Positions 37,387 through 45,135 of a stretch of 63,144 nt of DNA are shown one piece after another. Positions within the stretch are counted from its first letter, which is position 1. Each line of letters starts with the position of its first letter. The DNA lies in NCBI GenBank assembly GCA_026399075.1, contig JAPLRR010000080.1, positions 1 to 63,144 on the forward strand, read 5' to 3'. This stretch comes from Methylococcales bacterium. Lineage in GTDB: Bacteria > Pseudomonadota > Gammaproteobacteria > Methylococcales > Methylomonadaceae. The translations under genes and the position numbers were made by a program. The notes beneath the pieces are model-generated. The model saw nothing but the letters and a program-made list of their open reading frames with translations. It was not told the origin of the DNA and made no database searches.

Positions 37387-37487
37387 TCACTTATTATTAA
37401 AAATATATATTCTAACACTATTATCCCCATTATAAAATAAAGTGCCTTAAGTAAGAAACGCCCAGCAATATCATTGGGATCATCCAT
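37383..37487 (-). CDS. Small hydrophobic peptide translationally coupled to the H-NS-like gene
   Basis: A 34-codon frame: a polar start MDDPNDIAGR followed by about 20 hydrophobic residues ending LIISE, so one membrane segment. AAGGGG lies 5-6 nt before its ATG, a better Shine-Dalgarno than that of the H-NS gene itself, and its TGA overlaps the H-NS ATG as ATGA. It could be a real small membrane protein, or a leader frame whose translation opens the H-NS start. No homologue recognised. Confidence 0.42.
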   Translation of the reverse strand: MDDPNDIAGRFLLKALYFIMGIIVLEYIFLIISE

Positions 37488-37722
37488 AACTACCCCTTTT
37501 GAAAAGCGGCAGAGCTTGCAGGGAAGTTGAAAGGGATTGAACCCTAACCTAGCTTTTCTAAAGACCAAGGGCCGAATAGTTATCCTAATTCAATATGCGC
37601 ATTTAAGTATGACATATCAGTTTCTAGTACCCAATGAAGTTGTATTAACTAAAAAATGCTGGCAAAGCTTTATAAGCTAAGCCATCCTATACTAAGGAGC
37701 TGAAAATCTTATGGCCGCCCAG

Positions 37723-38412
37723 CTATTCGTAACTGACCTCAACCCGCATTTCATTTAACATCTGGCCAGTTTCATCAACCAACCTTGCTACCCAATGGGT
37801 TTTATCGCTATAAATAAATAACTGACGGCAGGATGTACGCCAAGTATTATCCGAGATATTCACTTTTTTTCGGGTGATCAGTTCACCGTCCAATAACCAC
37901 TCATGGTAAACAGTACGACCTTTCATATCGTTTAATCCAACAAAATAATATACCGATGTTGGCGTTTTTTTACTCAACTTCAACGGCAATACAATTTCAC
38001 CCACGGGCTCATTATCATTAACTTTAAAAGTAAGCAGCGCCCTTGTGATATTTTTATTGGTTTCTAATTGTGGCCCGACGGGGATATTGACGACCTTTTC
38101 GGCTTTAGTGACCTCCAACGGCTTGACCGGAGCTACAGGAGCAGCAGCTGGGGCGGCTAGGGCAACAGACGAAACAGGTGCAACCGTAGCAACTGTAGCA
38201 ACAGGAGGAGTTGGGGGCGGCGGGGTAGTAGGTGCATCTGGAATAAAAAATAATACCAGTCCCACTACCACAAACAACAAGCCCAAGAAAGCAAACAGCA
38301 AACGCTTAATGTTCCAAATGGTCACTACACTGGGCGAATGGGCGGCATTTTCAGGTTTATTTCCCGCAGTTGGATATTTGACCTTAATGACAATATTTTT
38401 TTTGTCTTCCAT
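37723..38412 (-). CDS. DUF2914 membrane protein
   Basis: 229 residues with one membrane segment at about 31-52 (LLFAFLGLLFVVVGLVLFFI), then an Ala/Pro/Val-rich linker of some 50 residues (PTTPPPPTPPVATVATV and similar) and a C-terminal beta-rich DUF2914 domain (ITRALLTFKVNDNEPVGEI to the end) that contains VYHEWLLDGE and WRTSC. The domain is probably periplasmic. AGGTAAT precedes the ATG. No function is established. A MITE-like palindrome starts 20 nt upstream and may carry or disturb its promoter. Confidence 0.78.
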   Translation of the reverse strand: MEDKKNIVIKVKYPTAGNKPENAAHSPSVVTIWNIKRLLFAFLGLLFVVVGLVLFFIPDAPTTPPPPTPPVATVATVAPVSSVALAAPAAAPVAPVKPLEVTKAEKVVNIPVGPQLETNKNITRALLTFKVNDNEPVGEIVLPLKLSKKTPTSVYYFVGLNDMKGRTVYHEWLLDGELITRKKVNISDNTWRTSCRQLFIYSDKTHWVARLVDETGQMLNEMRVEVSYE

Positions 38413-38431
38413 ATAATTACCTGACGAAATG

Positions 38432-38522
38432 GTAACTTCTCATTAATGGTAGGCTATAGCGGCAAACCTGCGAGGTTTTATAAACCTCGCAGGTCTTTAT
38501 CCTGCCAATAATGAGAAGTTAC
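38432..38522. repeat. MITE-like 91 bp palindromic element
   Basis: Terminal inverted repeats of 22 nt (38432-38453 and 38501-38522) agree at 20 of 22 positions, the outer 14 being perfect: GTAACTTCTCATTA and its complement. Inside lies a second perfect 13 bp stem, ACCTGCGAGGTTT with its complement and a 3 nt loop (38466-38494). No coding capacity. GAAATG occurs on both sides but not as an exact target duplication. Confidence 0.7.
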
Positions 38523-38863
38523 AAGAAATGCCTTGTAAACCATCGGCTATTCGCCTGAATGCCAAACAAAGCTGATTAACGGATGTCCACATGATTAATA
38601 TTTAGCGCGGCAAATGCAATAGACTGCCCTAAAAGGCATTAACAAAAAGCAGAAACAATGCTCACTTAACCATTATAAATTTAATAATAGCATCCATATA
38701 GCCATTCGGTGTAATTTACACTCGAATTTGCATAGCTTTCAGCATAAGTATTTAGCACCCCTCTTTAGAAAGAAAAAAAAAGGCTGGCTTATGTGGGCCC
38801 TGAATAATTACCGTTCTTGCCAATTAAGCCGTTAAACCAACCACCGGAATCATACGACTACAC
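38523..38863. other. AT-rich intergenic region between nirH and the MITE-like element
   Basis: 341 nt downstream of the nir operon and upstream of the DUF2914 gene. I see no gene, no clear terminator and no strong promoter in it. An A-run of about ten bases lies at 38773. Confidence 0.3.
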
Positions 38864-39334
38864 TTACCCACTCCTAAATCCCGTCTTCTTCAAAATCCTA
38901 GTACTATAAAGTACTTCCCCACCTAAATTTAATTCCCCCAACACCGCGTTAATCTGGGCGATTTGCCCGTCCACCTCCGCTAGGCTTTTGCCATGCACCA
39001 TTGCAAATAAATTGTAAGGCCAGTCGGGCAGATGGCGGGGGCGATGGTAACAGTGGCTGACAAACGGCAGTTGCCCGATTTGTGCGCCTAGGGCATCAAC
39101 GTGGGCATCCGGCACATTCCAAACCGTCATGCCGTTGTAGCGGTAGCCGAGTTTGTAGTGGTTAGGCACAGCACCAATGCGGCGGATACTGCCCGCCGCC
39201 TGCATGGCAACAAGCCGTGCCATCACTTGTTCGGCACTGATGCCCAGTTGTTCGGCAAGAGCTTGGTAAGGCTCGGGGACTAGCGGCAAGCCCGCTTGGG
39301 TGGCGCGCATCAGCGCCAAATCGGTGGCATCCAT
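38864..39334 (-). CDS. nirH: Heme d1 biosynthesis siroheme decarboxylase subunit NirH
   Basis: 156-residue Lrp/AsnC-type protein without a ligand-sensing RAM function; with NirD, L and G it decarboxylates siroheme to didecarboxysiroheme on the way to heme d1. The N-terminal winged helix reads LPLVPEPYQALAEQLGIS, followed by IRRIGAVPNHYKLGY and the C-terminal HRPRHLPDWPYNLFAMVHGK, which carries active-site histidine/arginine residues of NirL/NirH-type chains. The ATG at 39334 is 1 nt from the nirG stop; the longer open frame has no homology. Last gene of the nirFDLGH operon. Confidence 0.9.
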   Translation of the reverse strand: MDATDLALMRATQAGLPLVPEPYQALAEQLGISAEQVMARLVAMQAAGSIRRIGAVPNHYKLGYRYNGMTVWNVPDAHVDALGAQIGQLPFVSHCYHRPRHLPDWPYNLFAMVHGKSLAEVDGQIAQINAVLGELNLGGEVLYSTRILKKTGFRSG

Positions 39335-39335
39335 A

Positions 39336-39779
39336 TTAAGCTTCCAAGCGTAAGCCGACAAAATATTCGTTAATTTTAGGCATGTTGTAAACAGGCAATC
39401 CGGTTTGTTGTTCGATGTCGGCGAGGGCTTGCTGTAGCTGCGCCGGGGTTTCGGTCGCCAGCACAAACCACATGTTTAAGACATGGTTGCGCTGGTAATT
39501 GTGAGCGACTTCGGGGAAGGCGTTGATAATGTCGGTCACTTCGTCGTAGCGTTCCGGCGGCACTTTTACGGCGGCTAAGGTCAGTGCGCCGCCCACCCGT
39601 TCGGCATGGTATAGCGGCCCAAAGCGGCTTAGAGTGCCGTCTGCCAACAAGGCTTGTAAACGCGCCAGCAATTCGGCCTCGCTGATACCCAGTTGCTGGG
39701 CGGCGTGCTGATACGGGGCGGCGCAAACCGGAAAACCGTCTTGCAAGTGGTTGATAATCTGGCGGTCGATGTTATCCAT
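39336..39779 (-). CDS. nirG: Heme d1 biosynthesis siroheme decarboxylase subunit NirG
   Basis: 147-residue NirD/NirG-type chain of the siroheme decarboxylase. It has the winged helix FPVCAAPYQHAAQQLGIS, then LSRFGPLYHAERVGG and the NHNYxRxH-like segment AHNYQRNHVLNMWFVLATE typical of the D/G type. The start at 39779 gives the family size and an 8 nt overlap with nirL. Confidence 0.9.
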   Translation of the reverse strand: MDNIDRQIINHLQDGFPVCAAPYQHAAQQLGISEAELLARLQALLADGTLSRFGPLYHAERVGGALTLAAVKVPPERYDEVTDIINAFPEVAHNYQRNHVLNMWFVLATETPAQLQQALADIEQQTGLPVYNMPKINEYFVGLRLEA

Positions 39780-40269
39780 AAGCACGTTGTTTGCTGGCGC
39801 GTGGGTAAAGGGCGCCGCGTTGTTTAAAACATTGGCGGCTGAATAAGATTTCGCGCTTAAAGTCAGCCAGCTGGCAAGCACTGTCCAATTGCGCCAATTG
39901 CGCCAACACGGTGGCGCGGTCTTTGCCGTGGATCATGCAGTACAGGTTATAAGGCCACGCTTCTAGGCGCGGGCGTTGGTAGCATAAGGTGACAAACTCA
40001 TAGCGGCTTAATTGCGTTCCCAATGCGTGGATCAAGGCATCAGGGATGTCCCAAACAATCATCGCATTGGCGTTATAGCCCAAGGGACGATGTTTGACGA
40101 TAACGCCCAAACGTTTAATCAAACCTTGTTGTTTAAGGCGCGTTAGCCGTTCGATGACTTCAGTTTCGGGCATAGCGATAGCATCGCCTATCGCCTGATA
40201 AGGTCTTGCGCACAGCGGCAAGCCGAGTTGGATGTGCGCCAATAGCTGGCGGTCGCGGGCATCAAGCAT
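39772..40269 (-). CDS. nirL: Heme d1 biosynthesis siroheme decarboxylase subunit NirL
   Basis: 165-residue NirL/NirH-type chain: winged helix LPLCARPYQAIGDAIAMP, then IKRLGVIVKHRPLGYNANAM and the CYQRPRLEAWPYNLYCMIHGK segment of this subtype. It overlaps nirD and nirG by 8 nt each. The C-terminal 15 residues (RGALYPRASKQRAYG) extend past the usual end and overlap the start of nirG. Confidence 0.9.
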   Translation of the reverse strand: MLDARDRQLLAHIQLGLPLCARPYQAIGDAIAMPETEVIERLTRLKQQGLIKRLGVIVKHRPLGYNANAMIVWDIPDALIHALGTQLSRYEFVTLCYQRPRLEAWPYNLYCMIHGKDRATVLAQLAQLDSACQLADFKREILFSRQCFKQRGALYPRASKQRAYG

Positions 40270-40720
40270 GGGCTAAATCCAGTGGGAAGCCCAAGTCGAT
40301 AAAAAATTCCTGGACTAACGGCAACGACAGCACAACGTAGCCCGTGTGCTGTTCAATATCGTCCAACACAGCTTGCAAATGGGCGGCATCGGCAGCAATC
40401 AGCACAAACCATAAGTTAAAGTGATGCTCGCGTTCGTAATTGTGGTTCACTTCGGGGTAAGCACTGACCAAATCTGCAACCGCCTGTAACTCGTCAGCGG
40501 GGACTGCCATCGCCACTAAGGTGCTGGCGCCGATTTGGTTAGGGCGGATGACCGGGCCGATGCGGCTGATATAGTGCTGGGCGTTGAGTTCGGCAAACGC
40601 CGCCAACACGGCTTGCTCAGTCACGCCCAATTGTTCGGCTATGTCTTGGTAAGGTCTGGCGGATAAAGGGAAATCGCGCTGAAAATCATTCAGCAAGCGT
40701 TGCTGTAACGGCGACAACAT
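40262..40720 (-). CDS. nirD: Heme d1 biosynthesis siroheme decarboxylase subunit NirD
   Basis: 152-residue NirD/NirG-type chain: winged helix FPLSARPYQDIAEQLGVT, then ISRIGPVIRPNQIGAS and VNHNYEREHHFNLWFVLIA, the His/Arg-rich active-site strand. It follows nirF by 1 nt. Sequence similarity to nirG shows that the four small genes arose by duplication. Confidence 0.91.
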   Translation of the reverse strand: MLSPLQQRLLNDFQRDFPLSARPYQDIAEQLGVTEQAVLAAFAELNAQHYISRIGPVIRPNQIGASTLVAMAVPADELQAVADLVSAYPEVNHNYEREHHFNLWFVLIAADAAHLQAVLDDIEQHTGYVVLSLPLVQEFFIDLGFPLDLAHA

Positions 40721-40721
40721 C

Positions 40722-41885
40722 CTATAAGCCTATCCGGTGGGCGCGGGCGCTAAAGAAAATGCCGTTGGGTTTCAGCGCGGGCAAGCGGGCGATGACTTGT
40801 AAGCTGTCGGTGTCATAAACCAGCACTTGGTCATCATCACGCACCGCCACCCAGACTTGTTCGCCGCGCGGGGTAAATTCGCAATGCAGCACCGCCTTGC
40901 CCGGGGTTAGGGTTTGTTTGACTGCCAAGGATTGCACATCCAGCACTTGCAATAAGTTGTTGTCGGGCATCGCAAAATTCACCCACACTTGGCGTGCATC
41001 CGGTCTTGCCATCACAAACACCGGTTGCCCCGCCACGGGGATTGCTTTTAGCAATTGCCAGGTTTTTTTGTCCAACACCCACACTTCATGCTTGCCGATG
41101 GCAGGCACAAACACCGTATCCCCCGCCACGGCCCAACCTTCAAGATGGGGCATTTTGTACACGGGCTGTTTGTCTTCGGGTTTGATTTGGTCGGCAAGTA
41201 TGCGTTTGACACCTGCTTGAGGATTCCACAAATCCAATAAAGCCATGCCCGGCTCGCCGAACAGACCCGCAATATAATAGCGTCCGTCTGGCGTAATCAG
41301 GGCATCGTAAGGCTGTTTGCCGATGTTTTTAAACTTTTCAATAATAGGTTGTTGGGGATTTTTGACATCCAATGTCCAAATTTCGCCCGCATCAAACAAG
41401 CTGAACACAAAACGCTGCCCTGGCACATCCACCAAGCCCACCACTTTGGACAGTTTGCCATCGCCGTAGCTAGCCGGAATGTCCGCCACCAATTCCAAAG
41501 TATCGGCGGCAAACACCTTCACGCCACCCGGCGTGTAATTGGACACGGCAATCAGCTTGCCGTCTTGGGAAATCGCCCCGCCGATGCTGTTGCCCGCTTG
41601 TAAAATGCGTTTGTCCAACTTGTCTTGCAATAAATCAATTTTACTTAAACCGCCGTCGCGCCCAAAAATATAGGCATAGCGTTCATCCCTAGAAAACACC
41701 ACCGAGGCATGGGACAAATCCCCCAATTGCTCAATTTTGGCGAGTTGCTGATGGCGGCTGGTGTTGACGATTATGGCCGCGCCCGCTTCGCGTTCAATGA
41801 CAATGCCAAGATCACCCGTGGCACGCAGTTCGGCGTGGCTGTTGAGGGCGATGAGTAGGGCGAGGAGGGGGAGGTGTTTTTTCAT
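40722..41885 (-). CDS. nirF: Heme d1 biosynthesis protein NirF
   Basis: 387-residue exported beta-propeller protein related to the d1 domain of cytochrome cd1. A short signal peptide covers 1-18 (HLPLLALLIALNSHA). The d1-like hallmark ASVVFSRDERYAYIFGRDGG is near 60-78 and the C-terminus PNGIFFSARAHRIGL is the typical NirF ending. It takes part in late steps of heme d1 formation in the periplasm, binding the d1 precursor. First gene of the nirFDLGH unit. Confidence 0.93.
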   Translation of the reverse strand: MKKHLPLLALLIALNSHAELRATGDLGIVIEREAGAAIIVNTSRHQQLAKIEQLGDLSHASVVFSRDERYAYIFGRDGGLSKIDLLQDKLDKRILQAGNSIGGAISQDGKLIAVSNYTPGGVKVFAADTLELVADIPASYGDGKLSKVVGLVDVPGQRFVFSLFDAGEIWTLDVKNPQQPIIEKFKNIGKQPYDALITPDGRYYIAGLFGEPGMALLDLWNPQAGVKRILADQIKPEDKQPVYKMPHLEGWAVAGDTVFVPAIGKHEVWVLDKKTWQLLKAIPVAGQPVFVMARPDARQVWVNFAMPDNNLLQVLDVQSLAVKQTLTPGKAVLHCEFTPRGEQVWVAVRDDDQVLVYDTDSLQVIARLPALKPNGIFFSARAHRIGL

Positions 41886-41960
41886 GGTTGAAATATTAAC
41901 TTAAGTTAGCGATAAATGTCTTTACGATGTCCGATTTCAATAACGAGGACAATGAGCCAT

Positions 41961-42060
41961 GTAGGTTGGGTTGCATCTTTTCGCAACCCAACAAACCGTG
42001 CGGATATGTTGGGTTACGATTTACTTCCGCTTTCGCGGAAATAAATCTAACCCAAACTAC
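41961..42060. repeat. 100 bp inverted-repeat element, copy A
   Basis: Begins GTAGGTTGGGTT and ends AACCCAAACTAC. Its reverse complement matches the element at 43951-44049 at about 94 of 100 positions. Each copy contains two internal palindromes (around GATTTATTTCCGCGAAAGCGG and GGTTGCGAAAAGATGCAACC). The two copies flank the GTPase pair in opposite orientation. Confidence 0.85.
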
Positions 42061-42104
42061 AAACTAGCGGCGAATCCGCCTTACGGGTTATGTCATTAAC
42101 CACA

Positions 42105-42842
42105 TCACAATAAGTTCAAAACGTTTAAAAAACCACTGGCATTAGAGTCTGATCCCTTTGATTCACGATGGTTATAAACAATTCTACGACTGGTAGGAAA
42201 ATGATGGATAATATGGTCAACGAGAACGTGAATGTTATAGTGAAACTTTGCACTGTAATAGACGGGTTTATTAATTGTTAAGCCTGTTGATTCGTTAATA
42301 CGGTGTTGTACAGAGTGTGCTTTTTCCTCCAAAAAATTAACTAGCGTAGGCTCTGGTTTGTTACTGTGGGTATTCCAATAACGTCCTTTCATCGCCATAT
42401 CTGCTTGGTTAATGGCAACAATCACCCGTTGCGGTTCAATTGCTTTTAGCACGACCGATTCAAGCAACTGAAAAGCAGTGCCTAAATCACGCGAGCCACC
42501 ATCAAGCAAAACCATCGTCAAATCCATAAAATGGTAATCGGTGTTGCAGGTTCTTTGTAGCTCCCAAGTGATATTTTTCGCGTGGTTATAGTCATTTTCC
42601 TTACCATCACCCAGCCCCGCCGAATCGTGAAAGCGTAAATAATCATGTAACGAATGAGCCGAAACATGTTGTGTTTCAGGGTCAACGCCTTCGCCTACTT
42701 TTGCTACCGTTGAATTGAATAACGCATTTAATGTCGAGCTTTTGCCAGTTCCCGTTCCACCTACCAGTAAAATATCTAACGGAGTTAATAGGTTATAACG
42801 ATCTATGTGTGATTGAATATCTTGGAATCTATAATTTTTCAT
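42105..42842 (-). CDS. Dynamin/YfjP-like GTPase, second of a tandem pair
   Basis: 245-residue P-loop GTPase: G1 GGTGTGKSST (28-37), switch region with DSAGLGDG, and G4 NQAD rather than NKxD. It begins 2 nt after the stop of the similar upstream GTPase and consists of little more than the G domain, lacking the glycine-rich tail. It resembles the YfjP/YeeP-type GTPases found on genomic islands; function unknown. Both genes are enclosed by inverted 100 bp repeats. Confidence 0.75.
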   Translation of the reverse strand: MKNYRFQDIQSHIDRYNLLTPLDILLVGGTGTGKSSTLNALFNSTVAKVGEGVDPETQHVSAHSLHDYLRFHDSAGLGDGKENDYNHAKNITWELQRTCNTDYHFMDLTMVLLDGGSRDLGTAFQLLESVVLKAIEPQRVIVAINQADMAMKGRYWNTHSNKPEPTLVNFLEEKAHSVQHRINESTGLTINKPVYYSAKFHYNIHVLVDHIIHHFPTSRRIVYNHRESKGSDSNASGFLNVLNLL

Positions 42843-42844
42843 GT

Positions 42845-43879
42845 TTAGTCAAACCAACTAAAAACTTTCTTAAATGCTCCACCTATAGCACCCGCTACGC
42901 CACCGACAACACCACCAACGACCTTACCAAGAGCTTCGCCAATTCTTTCTCCAGTTTTACCAAGATAAAGTTCACCAAGACCTCCCAAAATATTGCCACC
43001 AATATCTGCGCCAGTTGAGGCGCCATAAGTTATTGATTCGATAAATGTGCTTCTAATTTCCCCGCGATAATCTGACAATCTATCATCATCTTTCCACATA
43101 TTGCTGTCTTTATTCATATCTTGTGCAAACGCAGCTCTTTTTTCCTGTTTAGTGTGTTGCAAGATTAAAAGCATTAATTTGGAAAGATTGTATGGATTTT
43201 GTGCTTGGTCACAGTCCTTATAACCCGCGCTGTAATAAATAGGCTCAACATCAACGCCAGTGGCTTCTTTAATTCTCCAACGAGTTGATAACACTTTTTC
43301 CTCAAGAAATTTTTGCAATTCGGGTTCTGGATAATTTTTTTGGTGATTCCAATAACGTCCTTTCATGGCAACATCGGCTTGATTGATAGCAACCAACAGC
43401 CGCTTTTTATCTTCACCCAGATTAGGAATAATGACTTCATTGATTAACTGAAATGATGTGCCGAGGTCGCGGCTTCCACCATCAAGAACGACTAAAACCA
43501 AATCAATCAGCAAATTGCCTTTATCATCTGTTTCATAAAGCTTGGCAGTGATATTTTTTGCGTGTTTTAAATCTGCTTCTTTACCATCACCCAAACCAGG
43601 CGAGTCATACAAGACAATATTGCTTAACTCGAACTTTCTAATATCCATTGTTTCTGGATCAACGCCTTGTCCGACTTTTGCCAAATCTTTTTTGCCAAAC
43701 AGCGCGTTAATGGTCGATGATTTTCCACAGCCTGTAGCACCTGTAATTAATATATTGACTTTGATGTCTTTCATTTTTCTAAGGTTACTCATAATCTGAG
43801 CCTTAGTTGCTGTATCCAACGTGTCATCGCGTTGAATGTCATCCGCTAATTTATCGGTGAAATGTTCTTCTTTTTGCAT
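42845..43879 (-). CDS. YfjP-like GTPase with glycine-zipper tail, first of a tandem pair
   Basis: 344 residues: a helical N-terminus (1-42), G1 GATGCGKSST (47-56), switch/G3 DSPGLGDG, G4 NQAD, and a C-terminal glycine-zipper stretch (about 290-335, with GGLGELYLGKTGERIGEALG and GGVVGGVAGAIGG) able to insert in or associate with a membrane. The G domain is clearly related to that of the downstream gene, so the pair arose by duplication. GTPase and membrane tail suggest a membrane-acting, dynamin-like or ion-channel-like role; this is speculative. Confidence 0.75.
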   Translation of the reverse strand: MQKEEHFTDKLADDIQRDDTLDTATKAQIMSNLRKMKDIKVNILITGATGCGKSSTINALFGKKDLAKVGQGVDPETMDIRKFELSNIVLYDSPGLGDGKEADLKHAKNITAKLYETDDKGNLLIDLVLVVLDGGSRDLGTSFQLINEVIIPNLGEDKKRLLVAINQADVAMKGRYWNHQKNYPEPELQKFLEEKVLSTRWRIKEATGVDVEPIYYSAGYKDCDQAQNPYNLSKLMLLILQHTKQEKRAAFAQDMNKDSNMWKDDDRLSDYRGEIRSTFIESITYGASTGADIGGNILGGLGELYLGKTGERIGEALGKVVGGVVGGVAGAIGGAFKKVFSWFD

Positions 43880-43950
43880 TAAGTGCCTAACCTGTGGTTA
43901 ATATTTCAAATAAAAATGGATTAGTTGTTCAAAGACCAACGTTAAGCCGC

Positions 43951-44049
43951 GTAGGTTGGGTTAGATTTATTTCCGCGAAAGCGGGAATAAATCTAACCCA
44001 ACATTCCCGCACGGTTTGTTGGGTTGCGAAAAGATGCAACCCAACCTAC
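43951..44049. repeat. 100 bp inverted-repeat element, copy B
   Basis: 99 bp, starting GTAGGTTGGGTT and ending AACCCAACCTAC, so its ends are perfect 12 bp inverted repeats. It is the inverted partner of 41961-42060. The terminal bases supply the TAG stop of the paiB-like gene. Confidence 0.85.
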
Positions 44050-44681
44050 AAACTGACACCCTGATTAACCAAATCCGCCATTGCCCCAGCATCCGCTAGT
44101 TGGCTGGTGCTAAGCCCTTGTACCACGCTGACTTGATTTTCCTGAGGTTGGTTTTGGCTGACTTTCCATTTGCCCGACAAGCGGGTAATCATTATTTCTA
44201 TCCCGACTATTGCCCCCAGCAGCCGCTCGGTAAAGTCATGCGGGGCATCGGATAGCTGCCAAGGTTGCGGCATATTGGCTTCATGTTGGTCAGTCATTGC
44301 CTCAAGATGGGTGCGCAGCCAAGTGGCATCATCAATCTGCTGGAGCTTGCCGTAGGCATGGACTGTTGTGTAGTTCCATGTAGGCACTACTTTCCCTGTT
44401 GCTGGTTTAGTTGCGTACCAAGTCGGGCTGATGTAGGCATTCGGGCCGTGAAAGATGACCAATACTTCTGCAAGGTTGCTGTCACCCAATAGCGGGTTAG
44501 CGCGGGCGACATGGCCTTGTAAAACGCCATACTGACCAGACTCTGCGCTAAGGTATAACGGGATATGGTTGGCGTTAAGCCCTTCATCACCCAGTGTAAC
44601 CAAGGTCGCCAACGGATGGCTACGCATCAGCGCGTGCATCATTTCGATGTTGGTTTGTTCAAAATGTGCCGGGATGTACAT
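44046..44681 (-). CDS. PaiB-like FMN-binding negative transcriptional regulator
   Basis: 211-residue split-barrel flavin-binding protein of the PaiB family: MYIPAHFEQTNIEMMHALMR, HIPLYLSAE, ARANPLL, FHGPNAYISPTWYATKP and VPTWNYTTVHAYGKL are all family hallmarks. PaiB of Bacillus lowers transcription of sporulation and protease genes, but in proteobacteria the role is unclear. The stop codon lies inside repeat element B, so insertion of the repeat may have reset the C-terminus. Part of its 5' end is duplicated at 46036-46140. Confidence 0.88.
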   Translation of the reverse strand: MYIPAHFEQTNIEMMHALMRSHPLATLVTLGDEGLNANHIPLYLSAESGQYGVLQGHVARANPLLGDSNLAEVLVIFHGPNAYISPTWYATKPATGKVVPTWNYTTVHAYGKLQQIDDATWLRTHLEAMTDQHEANMPQPWQLSDAPHDFTERLLGAIVGIEIMITRLSGKWKVSQNQPQENQVSVVQGLSTSQLADAGAMADLVNQGVSL

Positions 44682-45135
44682 GGGCTGCGCTAAGTAAGAG
44701 TGTTGAAAAATAACAGGAGATTAAAAGCCGTTTAGGGCGAGATAACAGCCGTATAGCATAGCAAAATAACGGCTTACTGGTGATATTAGCGAAAATTTTC
44801 GCTTAGATTTACTTCCTCTGTCACGGAAATAAATCTTAACCAAACGACAAAGGTGAACATCGAGCCATAGCCCTCTGATAAATAATCGCCCATCCCGACC
44901 TGCCCACAAACATCAACTCTCAGTGAAAAACCATTCAAATCATAGAGATAAAGTTACCATCCAACATCGCTACTTGCTTGATTTAAAACCAACTATTGCT
45001 AGCCCCCCCCCCCGTATTTTATAATGCGCCGTCTTTTTTGCACGCCTTATCCGCAGCATCGACATTTCGTATGGTCTAGAGCTGCTGTAAGCCCCGCCCT
45101 AGCCAATTTACATCACAATTTTATGAGCCTTAAGC
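44682..45135. other. Intergenic region with a degraded repeat and a poly-C tract
   Basis: 454 nt between the divergently read paiB-like and PEP-CTERM genes. It contains a decayed piece of the 100 bp repeat family at about 44803-44845 (TTAGATTTACTTCCT and GGAAATAAATCTTAACC) and eleven consecutive C at 45003-45013. A minus-strand frame at 44721-44909 runs through the repeat and is not a gene. Confidence 0.5.
45003..45013. repeat. Eleven-C homopolymer tract upstream of PEP-CTERM gene
   Basis: An uninterrupted run of 11 C lies 122 nt before the ATG of the PEP-CTERM gene. Such tracts change length by slipped-strand mispairing and can modulate promoters. It may also be a site of sequencing error. 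Confidence 0.75.

Noticed and set aside
44721..44909. Minus-strand frame upstream of the paiB-like gene
   Set aside because: Runs through a degraded repeat, no ribosome-binding site, no similarity.
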